The translations under genes were made by a program, and so were the position numbers. A stretch of DNA of 64,000 nucleotides from Epiperipatus broadwayi (Eukaryota > Onychophora > Udeonychophora > Euonychophora > Peripatidae): positions 4,104,972 through 4,168,971 of the forward strand of contig JAQFVV010006199.1 of assembly GCA_028023455.1 (NCBI GenBank), read 5' to 3'. Position 1 is the stretch's first letter. Each line of letters opens with the position of its first letter. The notes below the pieces were generated by a model that saw only the letters and a program-made list of their open reading frames with translations, ran no database searches and was not told where the DNA came from. This document shows positions 23,626 through 36,540 of the stretch, in pieces.

Positions 23626-26600
23626 TGTCAGCAACAAGAGCATAAGGAGCTCAGTTGTGTATGAAATATGTCTGTGACCATTGACAATGTGATGATTACA
23701 CTTTTGGGTCATGCATTCAGTTGGGTACTATGCCCTGTATGCTAATGTGGTACAAGATAATGAGAATCCAATGCACCTCACCAGATTACATTGATGTAAA
23801 ACACCTGTACATCCCTCCACCAGCATCCATTCAACTATGAAACAAATAGTCCAAAATTAATCCACTTAAACTAACTTAATCTTACAAATTTATGCAGCCA
23901 TTTACACTTATTTTTAAATTATTAATTTAAAAGAAATTAGGAAAATATAAATAATAATAATAGCAAACAAATTAAAAGAAAAATAGAATAATTTAAATTT
24001 CTACTTAATCAGATGAGACTTTGTGAGTTAGGTACCATTTAGATAGAGTATTTGAAAAGTTCTTATTTTTTAGATTATAAAGTTCATTCTTTCTGTGGCC
24101 TTAGGTTTATTTGAAGTCCATCTTGGCAGTCCATGATGTGTCCCACAATTCCAATTGACATCTATTTAGTATCAACATTGTTTTTGGAAAAACCAATCCA
24201 TTGTTTGCTGCATTTTCAGTAACCATAATGCCAGAGGTCATCTCAGGTGGCAGAAATATGGGAAACTAATTTATTGCATGACCCTTACATTTTTGATGTC
24301 CACAATACATGTAAATATGCTTAAATTATGTAGTCAACAAGAGCAATATCAAAGAACAAAACTCCACTTCACCAAAGTTTTCTTCCCTTTGATATCATTT
24401 GAATTCCTTATCATTAAATTCCAGGAATTATTTTGCCTAACTTTGTGTTCATTTGCATCATTTATTAGGCAGTTTACTTTTTGAACAGGAGCAGATTTAT
24501 TACTATTTTTTTTTTTAAATTAATCTCTTATCTGACTGATCAGTTGAATGCCCTCAAGAGCCTGTTTGCTATTATTTCATTTAATTAAAAAAACCATTTA
24601 ATTATAAGATGTAAAATAATTTCTAAATAGAAAACAAAAGTAAAAATAATTTGTAAAATAGAAAATAATTAACAGCTTTTATCTTCTTTTACATTTCTTT
24701 AAAATAAACTTTTGTCTTTAGATTTTAACTTTAACTTACTTTTAAGTAATTGTTTAAATAATTTTCCATCTGTGCAATTATACCTTGGTTTAAATAAAGT
24801 TTTTATTAATATTTTTACAATTCTACTTGAGAGTGATTTTATTTATCATTCTTTTTACTTTTCTATTGACAGTGATGTAGCGGCATAAATGTATACCATT
24901 ACAATATATATATAAGAACTTAGGTTTACTTCTATGAAAGTCAGGATGTTAGAGAGAGAATTCAAATTGTTCAGTCTTATTTATAACCTCTTGCAAATGA
25001 TGTCATTTCTGTCATTAAATCCAAGGTTATGCTTGTTTATTCTGCATTTCAAAACTAAAATTTCTTTTACAATAATAATAAATATTTCATAATGATTACA
25101 TAAAAAATATTTACACTTTAAAAATATAAATGGCACTCTTTTAATACAAATCAAAACAATTTACACTACATTCTTATACTGCATTGGGAATATATATTAT
25201 TCCAACACAAAAATTAAACATATACCAATCATAACAATATATGTGTTTAGGGGGATTAAATATCTGTGTATACCGTTTATGATCTACTACTTATGAATGC
25301 AGTAAATAAAATATATAGAATAAAGAAACAATAATAACTTTATCAAAATTATAAATTTTATTATTTACATATATATTTAAATAAATATAATTAATTTATA
25401 AATTTATGTTGCAAAAATAATATATTTTTTACTTTAACATTTATTGTCATAGCAACCTATTTTAATGTCTTTAGACTAATGCATTTCCTATTAAAACTAA
25501 TTAGAAAATAACAAAAAAAATAATTTATTATTATGCTTGACACTACATAAAATACTGAAATTGCACCCAATTTTAATTGGCACATTATATATGTGTGAGT
25601 ATATATGTACATTAGTTTTGTAATGTCATATTTTTTTTTATTTAGCAAAGTATTTTAAGTGAATTTGAATATTTAAAGTTTTAATTTATTCCTAACTTAT
25701 TCAACACAAAACTGGAATATAATGTGATAAAATGTAATATAACTAAATAATATCTTTTAAAATGTTTTTGTTTTAAAAATAAAATATAGTAAACAATAAA
25801 AATTAAATATATTTTGTACAACTTAAAAAAATAATAAGATTTTATATCTCATTGAATCTGTACAATTTATCCATAACATATGGTAGTTTGTATATTTTAT
25901 TGTTTACAACACAAATAAAGAAAAGTGACCAATTTTCCAAAAACAATGTTTTAAACCCATCCCCTCACTTTTTTTTGCTATTTATTGAATCTTCCTTATT
26001 TTAACATTTTAAGATACAGTTTGATTATTTTAGTGAGATTTTTCTAAATTATATTTTGTTTAATTGTTTCTCGCATTGCAGAATATGATTAAAAGATAAA
26101 CAGGCATATTGAATCATCATGTCTTATTTAGTTAATGGTGGAATGTTATGTATTCTTGAGAGCTAATGTTTTTCTATTGATTTCTTGCTTAATCAGTAAT
26201 TTTTTATCAAATGTTATACAAATTTCTGATAAATTAATCTTACAGTATTGATCCAATATATAACCAATAGATTTTTTAACAACTGCATATTGTGTTATTC
26301 TTTTATTCTATTAGCACAAATAAACCAAGAATACAGCTAATGTATGTGTGCATATATCAATTTTTGAAAAAATGTATTTTTAGTTAATTTAATATCATTT
26401 TTTTAAAAAAATGTAAGTATTTTTCGTTAATTTATTAATAAATTAAATATATATTTATATTTTTGCAATAAATACTCATATATATATATATTAAATTAAA
26501 TATTGATTACTGCTACAGTAGCAATGATAAATAAAAATAGAAAACCATATAATAATACAATACAAGCTAAAAAACAAAATGTTACTAAAATTCTTCCACA

Positions 26601-26747
26601 AGCATAGTTTCATCTATTAACAAATGATTTTTTCAAATGAAATTCAGCAAAAAAAGAATCGTTTTTTTATTAGGTGGCATGAAAGTGTTCTGGAAGAAAG
26701 GCCTTCATTTAAATTCATTTTTAAATAATTCAAAACAGTTAATTGAC
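23626..26747. other. Non-coding DNA
   Basis: The block at 23626-23835 is richer in G+C than its surroundings and may be the rest of a repeat. Another moderately GC-richer block lies at 24090-24270. No coding or RNA feature can be named. The remainder is AT-rich low-complexity DNA. Confidence 0.4.
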
Positions 26748-26965
26748 AAACCTATTTCTGGTATAAGATTCACGGAAGTTGTCATAAAATTTATTTAGGC
26801 CAAAGTAAATTAAGTCTTAATGAAAGAGTTAAAATTCACAAGAGTAGAGTTAAAAATAGATATCATAACTCAGCTTTGTATATTCATGAGCTGAATATAG
26901 GCCCTAAAACATTATTTGACAATGCAAAGATTATTTTTTTTATGAAAGAAGTGAATTAAAAAGAA
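26748..26965 (+). mobile_element. Penelope-like element remnant, second GIY-YIG copy
   Basis: A frame from 26762 reads YKIHGSCHKIYLGQSKLSLN, then ERVKIHKS, and later NSALYIHELN and LFDNAKIIFF. This is the order found in Penelope-type GIY-YIG endonucleases (YKI-C-C-K-YIGQT-RSL-R-EH, then NSALxxH and FDFxxAKII). The first Cys of the CxxC insertion is kept as part of GSCH. The frame is open to about 26960 and then breaks. It differs in sequence from the copy at 22.4 kb, so the two represent different insertions or subfamilies. Confidence 0.72.
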
Positions 26966-28866
26966 GAATAAAAACAACTCTGATGATAAATTTTCTTAAA
27001 ACTGAGCACTCAGTCTCATGAAGACCTCCTTTGATATGTATATTCTGAGCCTACCATTTCACAACAACAGGCCAAACTCTAACCCAAGGATATAGCAGAT
27101 CTACACGATATTCTTTACCATCCTGATGATGATAATCGTTTTTGGTTAAGCTCAGTGGGTTATATTTATAATTATGTTTACTACTGAGACATGCATTAAA
27201 ATAAAAGGAAATTAAAATAATAACAAATGCATATTATCATAACAGAAAAATAAATTCAGATGAGGAGAAACCTCATTCATTCTTATACACAATTTTTAAA
27301 CTAACCAAACTTCCCTGTATTAAAATGCATTTCCAAGTAGCATAGGTACTTTGCATATTATATAAAATACTAAAAGAAATTTCTTCTATTATAGCCTCTT
27401 TAGATTTCTTAAAAAACAAATGTTAATCACCAAATAAAGTTTATTGCCATGATCTAATCTGAAATAATTTCTATAACTTAAGAGCTAATGTACTTTTCTT
27501 ATAGTACAGTGAACTATAATTGATTTATTAATGCCACACTATTGATATTTGCAACAATAAAAACAAATTGGATAATCATAAAATCATGTGATAATCTCAG
27601 AGTTCTATCTAATAATTTTAATTATTAATCATCATATCATGTTGAAGAAATGAATGACATCCTAGTAGACTAAAAGACACATACACTTCTTTTATAAGTT
27701 GATGTATCACCAACATTCTATAATAATAATATTTAACAACAAATGCATAAAAGAATATACTCAGAATGACATTTAAGTTCTAGAAAGAAAATGGGTAACT
27801 TTTATATCATTCCAATACTCATCAACAACATAATTTAAAATCAACTTTTGAAATAATATAATCTTCATTTGTAGAATAATTAAATAATATGCAATCTTAA
27901 ATTAAAATCCATTCAAATTAAATCAAATATTTTTATTTTAAATGCAATTCCAATCTTTGGAGTTGTAATTATTATATCACTTTGCATCTTTATGTGCATC
28001 TTATTTGAATTGTTTACCTGATTTAAACCAAGATTTCTGTAACATAATTAATAATTCAGGACTCAAGAAATCAGATATAGAAACAAAGACTAAATTTTAA
28101 TAATAATAAAACACATTTATTTACAATTAACATCAATTTTATTTTACACAAAATTTAAGAACAAATACTTTACAAACAAGAAAGGTCATCTGCAAACATA
28201 GGTGCTGTTTTGTTATACAAGATGCATAAATACAAAATAATCACCTGCCCACTTACAAAATCAATTCATTAGTTATACAAAAATTTGGGTGGATTTGTTA
28301 ATTCAAACTTATTAATTTTTGGTTAAACATCTAATTTGGCTATACATGATTTTATTTTAGGATACGTTTATTTTAAAGCAAGTATAATTTATTATCCTGT
28401 TGACTTACTTTTAAACATAATCTTCATGCTATTCTATTGCTATAGAATAATCATTTACTAATGCTTTTAAAATATACAATATCTGAGAAATACTTTTATA
28501 TCCTGTAGGCTACTATTGATTAACATATCCACTAATAATTCTCTATTTATAGTATTAAAAAATAAAATTAGAATTAAAATCTTAATTCTTAACTGATATA
28601 TGGCTAAACATTTCATTAGATTGTCATGATAATATTAATAAGAAAGGTACTGTCTGGCATTTGGTTAACTTGGTAACAATAAAATAAAAAAACTTTTCAG
28701 AAGCCACACACACAATATTCTAGATTTTGCTCATGTCCAGATAATAAATTAATTAAACCTTTGATTTTTTTTACTAATCCATTGGTGAACTACTTCTGGA
28801 TGATGATAATAATACTACATATCTGCATCTCTTATTACACTATTCTTATACATTAACATTAAATTA
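26966..28866. other. AT-rich DNA, possible 3' flank of the minus-strand gene
   Basis: No exon recognised. If the terminal exon at 28867-29108 is real, its 3' UTR should lie here on the minus strand, but no single polyadenylation site stands out. Confidence 0.35.
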
Positions 28867-29108
28867 TTAACGTATTTGTTGGTTTTCTTGTAAACTGCTG
28901 TTCCTAAAGCAACTATATATTTCAAATTTTAACTTATCAATTGCCATAGCAACTTTAACATATATTAACTTCATCTCAAATGGTGGAATATAAAACTTGA
29001 TATCTTCATGAGGGAAAGACTTCTCTGGGATATAACTACACAAATGGGAAATAAGCAATGGCATATTAAAACATCTTTTCTCAGGTAAATATATGTGTGG
29101 ACAAGGTT
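28867..29108 (-). CDS. Candidate terminal exon, unidentified protein
   Basis: On the minus strand a pyrimidine-rich tract and GTGTTAG (AG at 29110-29109) precede an open frame of about 80 codons ending in TAA (28869-28867). The peptide has balanced composition, unlike the Phe/Ile/Leu/Tyr/Asn noise of the surrounding frames: CFNMPLLISHLCSYIPEK, then FPHEDIKFYIPPFEMKLIYV, then KVAMAIDKLKFEIYSCF. I do not recognise the family. With the acceptor at 29109 the exon needs one base from upstream, which does not match the exon at 29956-30052. An alternative acceptor about 30 nt further in (after GAGAAAAG) would match. It could also be chance or part of an unrecognised repeat. Confidence 0.35.
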
Positions 29109-29955
29109 CTAACACATGAAAAATGGAATATAAACCAAAGAAAAATCCTATCTAAGGATCTAGCTATTCTAGCTAAGCATAAAAGACAATAATAAAATAT
29201 CACAATATAATCCTCTCATAAAAAGAAATACCAAGCATTGAGGAGAGCAATACTCAAATCCTCCAATGGACAATATAATTACAACACAATGTTCAATAAC
29301 CACTTGCATCCCACAATTACAAAATCAGATTAGCATATATCCTTAGCATAATCATGGCAAGATAAAAAAAAATTATCACTGAAAAACTAGACAAATAAAT
29401 TTCTATCTCTAAAATACATACATTAAATAATACACAAAACCAATAAATAAATACAGGTCAAATGTCTTTAAAAATATTTTAAATACTGCAATAAAATGTT
29501 ACAAATGATAAGAAGTACACATATCTGTATAATAGCAGCATAAGATTTTAAAACTAAAGTAGACATAAATAGCAAATGCAAAAATTACTAAATGTAATAA
29601 TGATAAATACATTTTTATATTAATAACCATAATAAAATTATTATACTATAATAATTAAAAATTTTTATGAGCTTCTGATAAACCAGATATTAACTGTTTA
29701 CCTATAAATAGATAAGTTGTGCATTAATAAAATACTACTAGAAATGTAAAGAAACAGATATCTACTTGGATACAGATATCATACATACTTTAAGCCAAAA
29801 TAATAAAAAATGTATAATTTTTAACTTCATTGACATAATAAACAGCATAAATGTTACCATATCATTAAAAACCTCTTGCATAATATTACAAGAAATAAAA
29901 ATAAAATTTTTAGACACTCATAGGTCTTTATCTGAAATCCTCTGCAGTAAGCTAC
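29109..29955. other. Possible intron
   Basis: AT-rich DNA between two candidate minus-strand exons. The open frame at 29766-29999 (+) overlaps the antisense of the exon and looks like a shadow. Confidence 0.3.
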
Positions 29956-30052
29956 CTGATGCAGGAAATAATGTCCTTTGGGTGATGAGTTATTTTTAGA
30001 AGCAATGCATCACTTATTTGTTTCATTTCCAAATAACACAAGCGTTCATGAT
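29956..30052 (-). CDS. Candidate internal exon, unidentified protein
   Basis: On the minus strand, TATTTGTCCCTGGAAG serves as a plausible acceptor (AG at 30054-30053) and ATCAG|GTAGC (29956/29955) as a donor, enclosing 97 nt open in one frame only. The peptide includes HERLCYLEMKQISDALLLKI and HHPKDIISCI, a mixed, protein-like composition. One base is needed from the previous exon and two are passed on. The product is unknown. The donor is not the strongest form (GTAGCT), so this remains a prediction. Confidence 0.35.
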
Positions 30053-32138
30053 CTTCCAGGGACAAATAATACACAAAATAGCAACAATTAAAAATATAAT
30101 ATTGCACTAGATTTAAATCCATTTTCATCCACATACACATCTATTTGATAGAATTCTTTATAGCTTGTATTATTAATTTTATTCCAGCAGCAAATATATT
30201 AAACGAGATATTTTCTTAACATTTTCTGTGGATATATTTTGCAAATCATCAGTTCACTTATTCTAAAGAGTATTTCATATTATTCTTTAAGTTATAATTT
30301 TATTTATTCATAGGTAATTAATGATAGCAATTAATAAATTACTTCTCATTTTTAGCAGTTTAAAAAGCTTTTACTTTCCGTCATATTCTTAAAATTGGAA
30401 GTTTTTATTTATTTATTATTATTGTTCATTTGAGGGAATGTCTTTTAAAATATGTTATATCACTGTGTTAATTATTTTCACATTAGAAATATTCTCTTGG
30501 AAACATTAATAGAATTAATTTTTCAGAGATAATTTCATTTTATTCTTGTGAAATATGTGAGTCAATATTTAATCTCATAAAGAGAATGTTTATAAATAAA
30601 ATTATTACTAATCTAATTGTCAAGAGTTAATCATTTCCAAGTTAGATAAATTCAATTTTCATTGAAGCATTTCTTTCTTTAATTTAATCTTAAATATTAA
30701 AAGTCTGTCAACAATGAATTGTAATATTATTTCACTAAAAATAAGAATTGAATAACAAAGATGGTCTGGTATAGAGTTTGTTATATAGTTTTGAAGAGAT
30801 AATGGAAAACATATTATCTCTAATTTATTGAAGTATTAATTCACACATAGTTGGTTATAATTACTAAATAAAAAATTCCAGTTTTTCTTAGGCATGTTGC
30901 TAATTTTTTTGAAAATTTCCTGATTAGGCTAAAGCATGAGAAACTTAACACTTTTTATTTCTAGAAGCACATGATTACTTAATAAATAATGAGTTTATTT
31001 AAAAAATTATCACTTTTAATTTAAAATAATAATTAAAATTAAATTATTATGCCTTCTTGTTGAGGATTCTTTGTATAAACAGAGAGCTGAGTTGAGCTAA
31101 GGTGAGCACACCTACATATTAAAAAAAATCTTCTAGTTATACCTTTTTTATTTTGATAGGCATTTTAATTAGTTACACTTTTATTTCTGATCTCTATCAT
31201 AAATTATGTATATTACAACCAGAAACTAAATAAAAATTATATCAAATTGTTCTATTTCTAGATATGTGATAATTTAAAAAAATTTCATTAGTTTGGTTTT
31301 TATATATTAAATTTATTTAATAATAATAAAAAAATAAAACAATAAAATAAATAATACAAGTGATAATTTTAACAATTATTACCTTGATAAATTGTCATTT
31401 TTGTTTACAAGAAGCTTCTATACATTTTTTAATACTGAATTAATCATAAATATTCTTAAACAAATAAATACACTTAAATTAACTTCGCTTATAATAAATA
31501 ACATTTTAATAAGCCAACATGCATGCCTACCCACTCATACACACATATTGGAACTTACTTTATATTTTACATTTAATCTGTTTAATAGTTAACTTAAGCA
31601 TTTGTTACTAACTTCAATATTTTTTTAATCAACTATCTTTATTTACATATTTTGAACTCTAATAATATAATAACTTAAATTATTAGTCAATTCTAATAGT
31701 TAATTTAACAGTAACATTATATTATTAATAAATTCACTAACTAGTTTATAATTTTCTAAACATAAAAATTAACTTTAATCAGTCTTACACATATCTAAAT
31801 TTTATTTAGCTTTATTTTTTTAAAACTAAACATGAGCTAAGTTCCAATTCTCATCTTATAAGCACATTTACTTATCAAATATTAAAGCTACCTATTATAA
31901 TAATCTTTATATCACTAAAAATTGTACACTAAGCATTTACAGACTAATTAAATCGATTTAAAAAACTTGAATAATGTAATTCACATATATTTTTATATCA
32001 CAATAAATTTTATCATGTTTCATTCTCTTATTTTTTTTAAATTTCATAAACATTTAATCAAGGTATTTTTAAATAGCACCATGTGCAATAGCACAGGGCC
32101 ACAATATATATATATATATATTGTAATAATGGTTGTAA

Positions 32139-32202
<64 letters not shown>

Positions 32203-32669
32203 ATTTGTTTGGCTGAATTTCACTTGAAAAGGTCTATTTGTTAATAGATGAAACCATGATTGTGAAATAATTTTAGTAAAATTTTGTTTTATGGGTAATG
32301 TTTATTGTTATATGATTTTCTATATAGATATATATTGTATTTAATTAATTCTGTAAATGCAACAGTTTTATTATATTCACAATATAAAAAATGTTTTCTT
32401 ATAACTCTGACATTTTATAAATATATAAAATATAAGTATTAACAAAATTCATAAAAACTATATTCTTCTTCCCCAAGCTAACAGACAGTCTCTACATTTA
32501 TTTTAAACAAAATCTGTTATCTACTCAATTTATTTAACTATTTATATTTAAAGCAAGTTTTTTAAAATATAAAATAGATTGTTTGTTGAATAATTATTTT
32601 TAAAATAAATACTTTTAAATTTACAGTAGTTTTTAAAGTAAAATATATAATAACTTTTAAATGACTTAC
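30053..32669. other. AT-rich DNA, possible intron; TA microsatellites
   Basis: No exon recognised. Contains (TA)n runs at 32103-32121 and 32143-32200, the second interrupted once. Confidence 0.4.
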
Positions 32670-32697
32670 TGTGATGCAAAGGCATCTCCAGCAGCCT
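32670..32697 (-). CDS. Possible 28-nt microexon
   Basis: On the minus strand a long pyrimidine tract (TATCTTCTCCTTATCTATTT, then CTTTGAAAG) precedes AGGCTGCTGGAGATGCCTTT and GCATCACA. A strong GTAAGT donor follows (32669-32664). The piece is markedly GC-richer than its surroundings. Read from its first base it leaves one nucleotide over, which is the phase the exon at 29956-30052 needs. An alternative is a 67-nt exon starting at 32736. No family match is known to me. Confidence 0.25.
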
Positions 32698-33894
32698 CTT
32701 TCAAAGAAATAGATAAGGAGAAGATAGTACTCACAGCTTAGCAAATGTTGGAAATTGAAGATTTAAGTTATTTTTATTTTATTCAATAGCTAAAGATATA
32801 TAGAAATTTTAACATGTAATAATTAGTGTAAATAAGTTAATACATTATAATCTTGTAATATTTTAGTATTAACAAAAATCATAATTCCAGATCCTAGATT
32901 TGGAAAAATTATTTTGTAAGTGCAGCGTCTAAAATATCAATTGTTGTTTGAATGATTTTGTTTTAGAGAATTTACAAAGCATATCAATATTTTAATGTAA
33001 TTTTATACTATTAATAATTTAAGTCTTTTACTTGGTAGAATGTTCAGTTAACATGCATACAAATATAATAATACACAAAATAAACTAGGATATTTGTAAA
33101 AATACTTTATTAAATTATACAAATTCAATATTTTTCTTTTTTTTCAAATGCAAAAACAAAGAAATTAAATAATTTATTTTATTTTCTTAATTTTTAAAAT
33201 ATATATTAATTTAAAACTTGCTTTTAATGCATTTAAAATATTTTTAAATAACTAAATTAAATTTTTTGAATGCATCTAATTGGAAAATGTTAAACTTTTT
33301 TTAAGAAGAAGCCAATTTTTATCTTTTTTTTTGTTTTTGAAAATTGTTTTTCAATAGCAAAAATATAAGAAACTTTATCAGGTTTGAAAGTGCTTCATCA
33401 TCATCACTATCATAATCATCATTGTCATCATCATCATTATTATTATTATATTGGTGCTTGAAGGAGAAGGACATGTTTTATTTTTCTCTTTAAATATTAA
33501 TGGAATTTTTGTTAAATAGCTTCTTTGTTATTATTATTGACAGCTTTTTTGGATATAGAACCTGTTTTTTCAATGTTATTATATGGACAGAAGGCTTTAA
33601 ATGATACTATGTTTATGGAAGACATCTTTTATTTTGGTTTTACATTTATAAATTTTATACATTTTATAAAACTTTAATCAAGGATTAATGTGCATATATG
33701 TTTTTTTAATGTTTTTAAAAATTTTCTATTGTTTTGAATTAATTGATCATCAAAAATTATTAAATCTTACTGACATCAAAGTAATATAATGGGTACAGCT
33801 TATTGGAATTTCAGTTTTGAAAGATAGTGTTCTTAATTAGTTATTGATTCCTTATCTTCCTGTAATCAAAAGTTTTCTAAGTTGTTTTATCTCA

Positions 33895-33936
<42 letters not shown>
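32698..33936. other. AT-rich DNA with ATC and AT microsatellites
   Basis: Contains an imperfect (ATC)n tract at about 33396-33450 and a perfect (AT)n run at 33896-33936, into which the LTR element appears to have inserted. No gene seen. Confidence 0.5.
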
Positions 33937-33939
<3 letters not shown>

Positions 33940-34326
33940 AACGAGCACAGACGTTCGTTACATTGTTTTTTTATTTATTTATTAAACATGAAAGTAAATT
34001 AAAAAGTTCGCATTTAAAAATTTTCTTTAAGAATTAAAAATTGAAATTAAATATCATCTTAAACTCTTATATATTAAATCGCACAGATAATGAAAAATTA
34101 TTAAAATAAAACTTTATTAAAGAAAAAGTATTTTAAAACTAAATTTTAAAAAGATTTGGAGATAAAATTATATCTTTAAATTTATCTTTAAATATATCTT
34201 TGATTTGGAAAACAGGTTAATTAATCAGAAATGGAAATGATAAATTTAATTAGTCAAATGTAAACCAGCCTTGGGCATTTAAATGTAAAAACATCGGTCA
34301 GATAGGAAAACAATAGAAACAAATAG

Positions 34327-34448
34327 CCAATGAAAGAAATCCATCGGGAAATCGGACCTCAGCGAAAGGATCATCACATCGATGACATAATGCCAAGTCA
34401 ATCCTTCGAATACGTATAAAAGGAAAATTTGGAAATTATTAATCAGTG
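34327..34448 (+). promoter_or_regulatory. TATA/initiator core promoter inside the LTR
   Basis: CCAAT at 34327-34331, TATAAA at 34415-34420 and TCAGTG at 34443-34448. The initiator A (34445) lies 30 nt from the first T of TATAAA, the canonical TATA-to-start spacing. The TCAGT form of the initiator is typical of invertebrate core promoters and retroelements. Transcription would run to the right. Confidence 0.55.
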
Positions 34449-34613
34449 AGTTATTATGATTATTACGATGTGACAGATAGATGTTAGTGCGGAGGTGCGG
34501 GAGAAGAGATTGAAGGACGCACGTTCAATCCCTTCAGTTTTGCTAGTAAAGAAAGAGAAATGAACTATCGTTTTTCTACATTGAGGACCAGTTAAAGCAA
34601 AAACCTCCGAATG

Positions 34614-34623
34614 AATAAATAAA
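34614..34623 (+). terminator. Overlapping AATAAA polyadenylation signals
   Basis: AATAAA occurs at 34614-34619 and 34618-34623, about 170 nt after the predicted start. This is where the end of an LTR R region would be expected. A splice-donor-like GTAAGA lies further on at 34711. Confidence 0.4.
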
Positions 34624-36157
34624 ACAACAGCTAAATGGATACCAATCTTAGGACGGCGAGGGAATTCACGTTCATGGCAAGCAACGGATAAAGATGAACT
34701 GTTTTAAACCGTAAGAACTTTATAAATAATGAACATTAAATTAAAACTTTCCTAGTATTTAATTGTTACAAATAGAATCCTATCTGACCAAACTAAATTC
34801 TTTATTAATAGTGTTATTTGATGTATTTTTTTTCTTATTTATGTAAAATCATTTCCATTTATTTATTTTTTATTCTTTAAGTTTTTATCATGATTTTTTT
34901 GTTTTTCGTTAAATTAATTATATAAATGTTAAACTTAAGTCGGGCGTGAATGGCTGTATAGATTTGTAAAGTTATATTAGGGGAGGGTAATCTTAGGTTA
35001 TTTGTGTCGTTGTTAGATTGGGTCAATGGATTGGATATATTGATGTAGTTAGTAGATGTAGTCGGAGATTCGCTACTGGCAGAATCGCTTCATACGCCGC
35101 ACTCTCCTGTTTTGCCTATGGAAGGAATTATAAGACGCAGAGCGCAGTTCCTTTCTATGGAGTTTTTTTTTTATTGTTCTTCTCGTTAGATAGAAGTAAT
35201 ATTCCTATCTAATGAGAGTCAATATCTTCTCTTAATCTTTTTGGTGCTGCCGTATTCCGTATTACATTGAATACATCGATGTATCAGATGGATTGATGCC
35301 AGTTTGACTGCGAATTTTAGCCTAAGGTTAAATAGGGATAGAATATTTTATTTTCAAATGCAAATCTATGTGGTCTATTCATACTTGACCCTAAATAAAA
35401 ATGCATTAAATTTAAGTTGTTTATAGACGCTTGCATGGATTGGTTATCGGTTAAGTATGTTTTGGGTTTTCATATTTGATCAAAATATATAGACATTCGA
35501 TAAATAATGATACCTTACGGTGAGTATCTAAAATGTATTTATTCGGATGTCTTTTAAGTTATTGGTGACAATGCAAGTATCTTATGGTGAATACTATTGG
35601 GTTACGTATAAATTTCCCTCCGCAATTGTCAGTAATCAATAATTTTGTATTTTGATCGTTTATGTTTACTTTGAAAGGTTTTTGACCGTGAAATCTATGT
35701 AACCGATCTATATTCAACATTATAAACAAGCTTTCCTAAATTTATCTGTGCGAACTTAATTAAAATGTAAAATTAGAATATAATAGTAATTAAATGTAAA
35801 TTAAAGTCAAAAATCAAAGTTAAAAATAATGTTAAATGTTAAAATGTAAACTAAGACTAAAATAATTTTAAATCTTATATATATGTGCATAAATAAATGT
35901 TTGTATGCTAATTACTGGCAGTGGCTTATTTTATTTATTTTTTAATGTTGAAATCTAATTAGATAAGATATTATATTATTTAATCTCTGCTATTCCACTG
36001 AGCTAGTGACATGGGCTAATGACCGGAATCAAAATAAAAAAAAAAATTTTTTTTTTTACTTACGTATCTGCCTACTTTATAAATTTTTCTAGGTTCAAAG
36101 CCTAGATGGCGCCCTGTAGTGCAATTTACGTTAAGTCGCTTTCTCCGGATCGTTACA

Positions 36158-36540
36158 ATATATATATATTATCTTAACTGATTTTACTACATCTTTAATT
36201 TGTAGTTTGAATAATTAGTTTAATGGATATATTTGAAAACTGTATAATGTGTACATTTTTTTAAAATTCTTAATGGATATCTAGTTTTGGAAGTTATTTT
36301 CAATAACTTGGTGACTCTTTATCTTCATATAATCAGGTGTTTTCCAGGTAATTTCTCCTTGGGATATTTATTATTTCTTTAAACTTGTTTGAAATGGATG
36401 TTTATATGAAAATTTGCTTATGGGTATTAAGAGTATTACAGTTACAATATATAAAATTAGATATTATATTTACATATATATTTTTTCACTTTTATAATAT
36501 ATAATGACATCTTTTTATGATATATAATATATAATAATAT
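36158..36540. other. AT-rich non-coding DNA
   Basis: Right flank of the LTR, with residual TA repeats. No feature. Confidence 0.4.

Larger units (their letters stand above)
33937..36157 (+). mobile_element. Probable solo LTR of an LTR retrotransposon
   Basis: The element starts TGTAACGAGC and ends GATCGTTACA, so its ends are TG...CA within a perfect 8-bp inverted pair (TGTAACGA/TCGTTACA). It interrupts an AT microsatellite, with ATAT on each side as a possible 4-bp target duplication. It is richer in CpG than the rest of the window. A CCAAT box, TATA box, initiator and polyadenylation signals lie in LTR order inside it. At 2.2 kb it is long for an LTR, and no second LTR, gag or pol is present. 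The first 26 bases form their own palindrome, TGTAACGA...TCGTTACA. A terminal-repeat element of another kind cannot be excluded. Confidence 0.6.

Noticed and set aside
31060-31105. A plus-strand exon ending at AAG|GTGAGC
   Set aside because: All three frames contain stops within a few codons of any plausible acceptor.
35018-35212. Open frame of 64 codons in the CpG-rich part of the LTR
   Set aside because: It has no gag, pol or host motif, is short, and lies inside what looks like non-coding LTR sequence.
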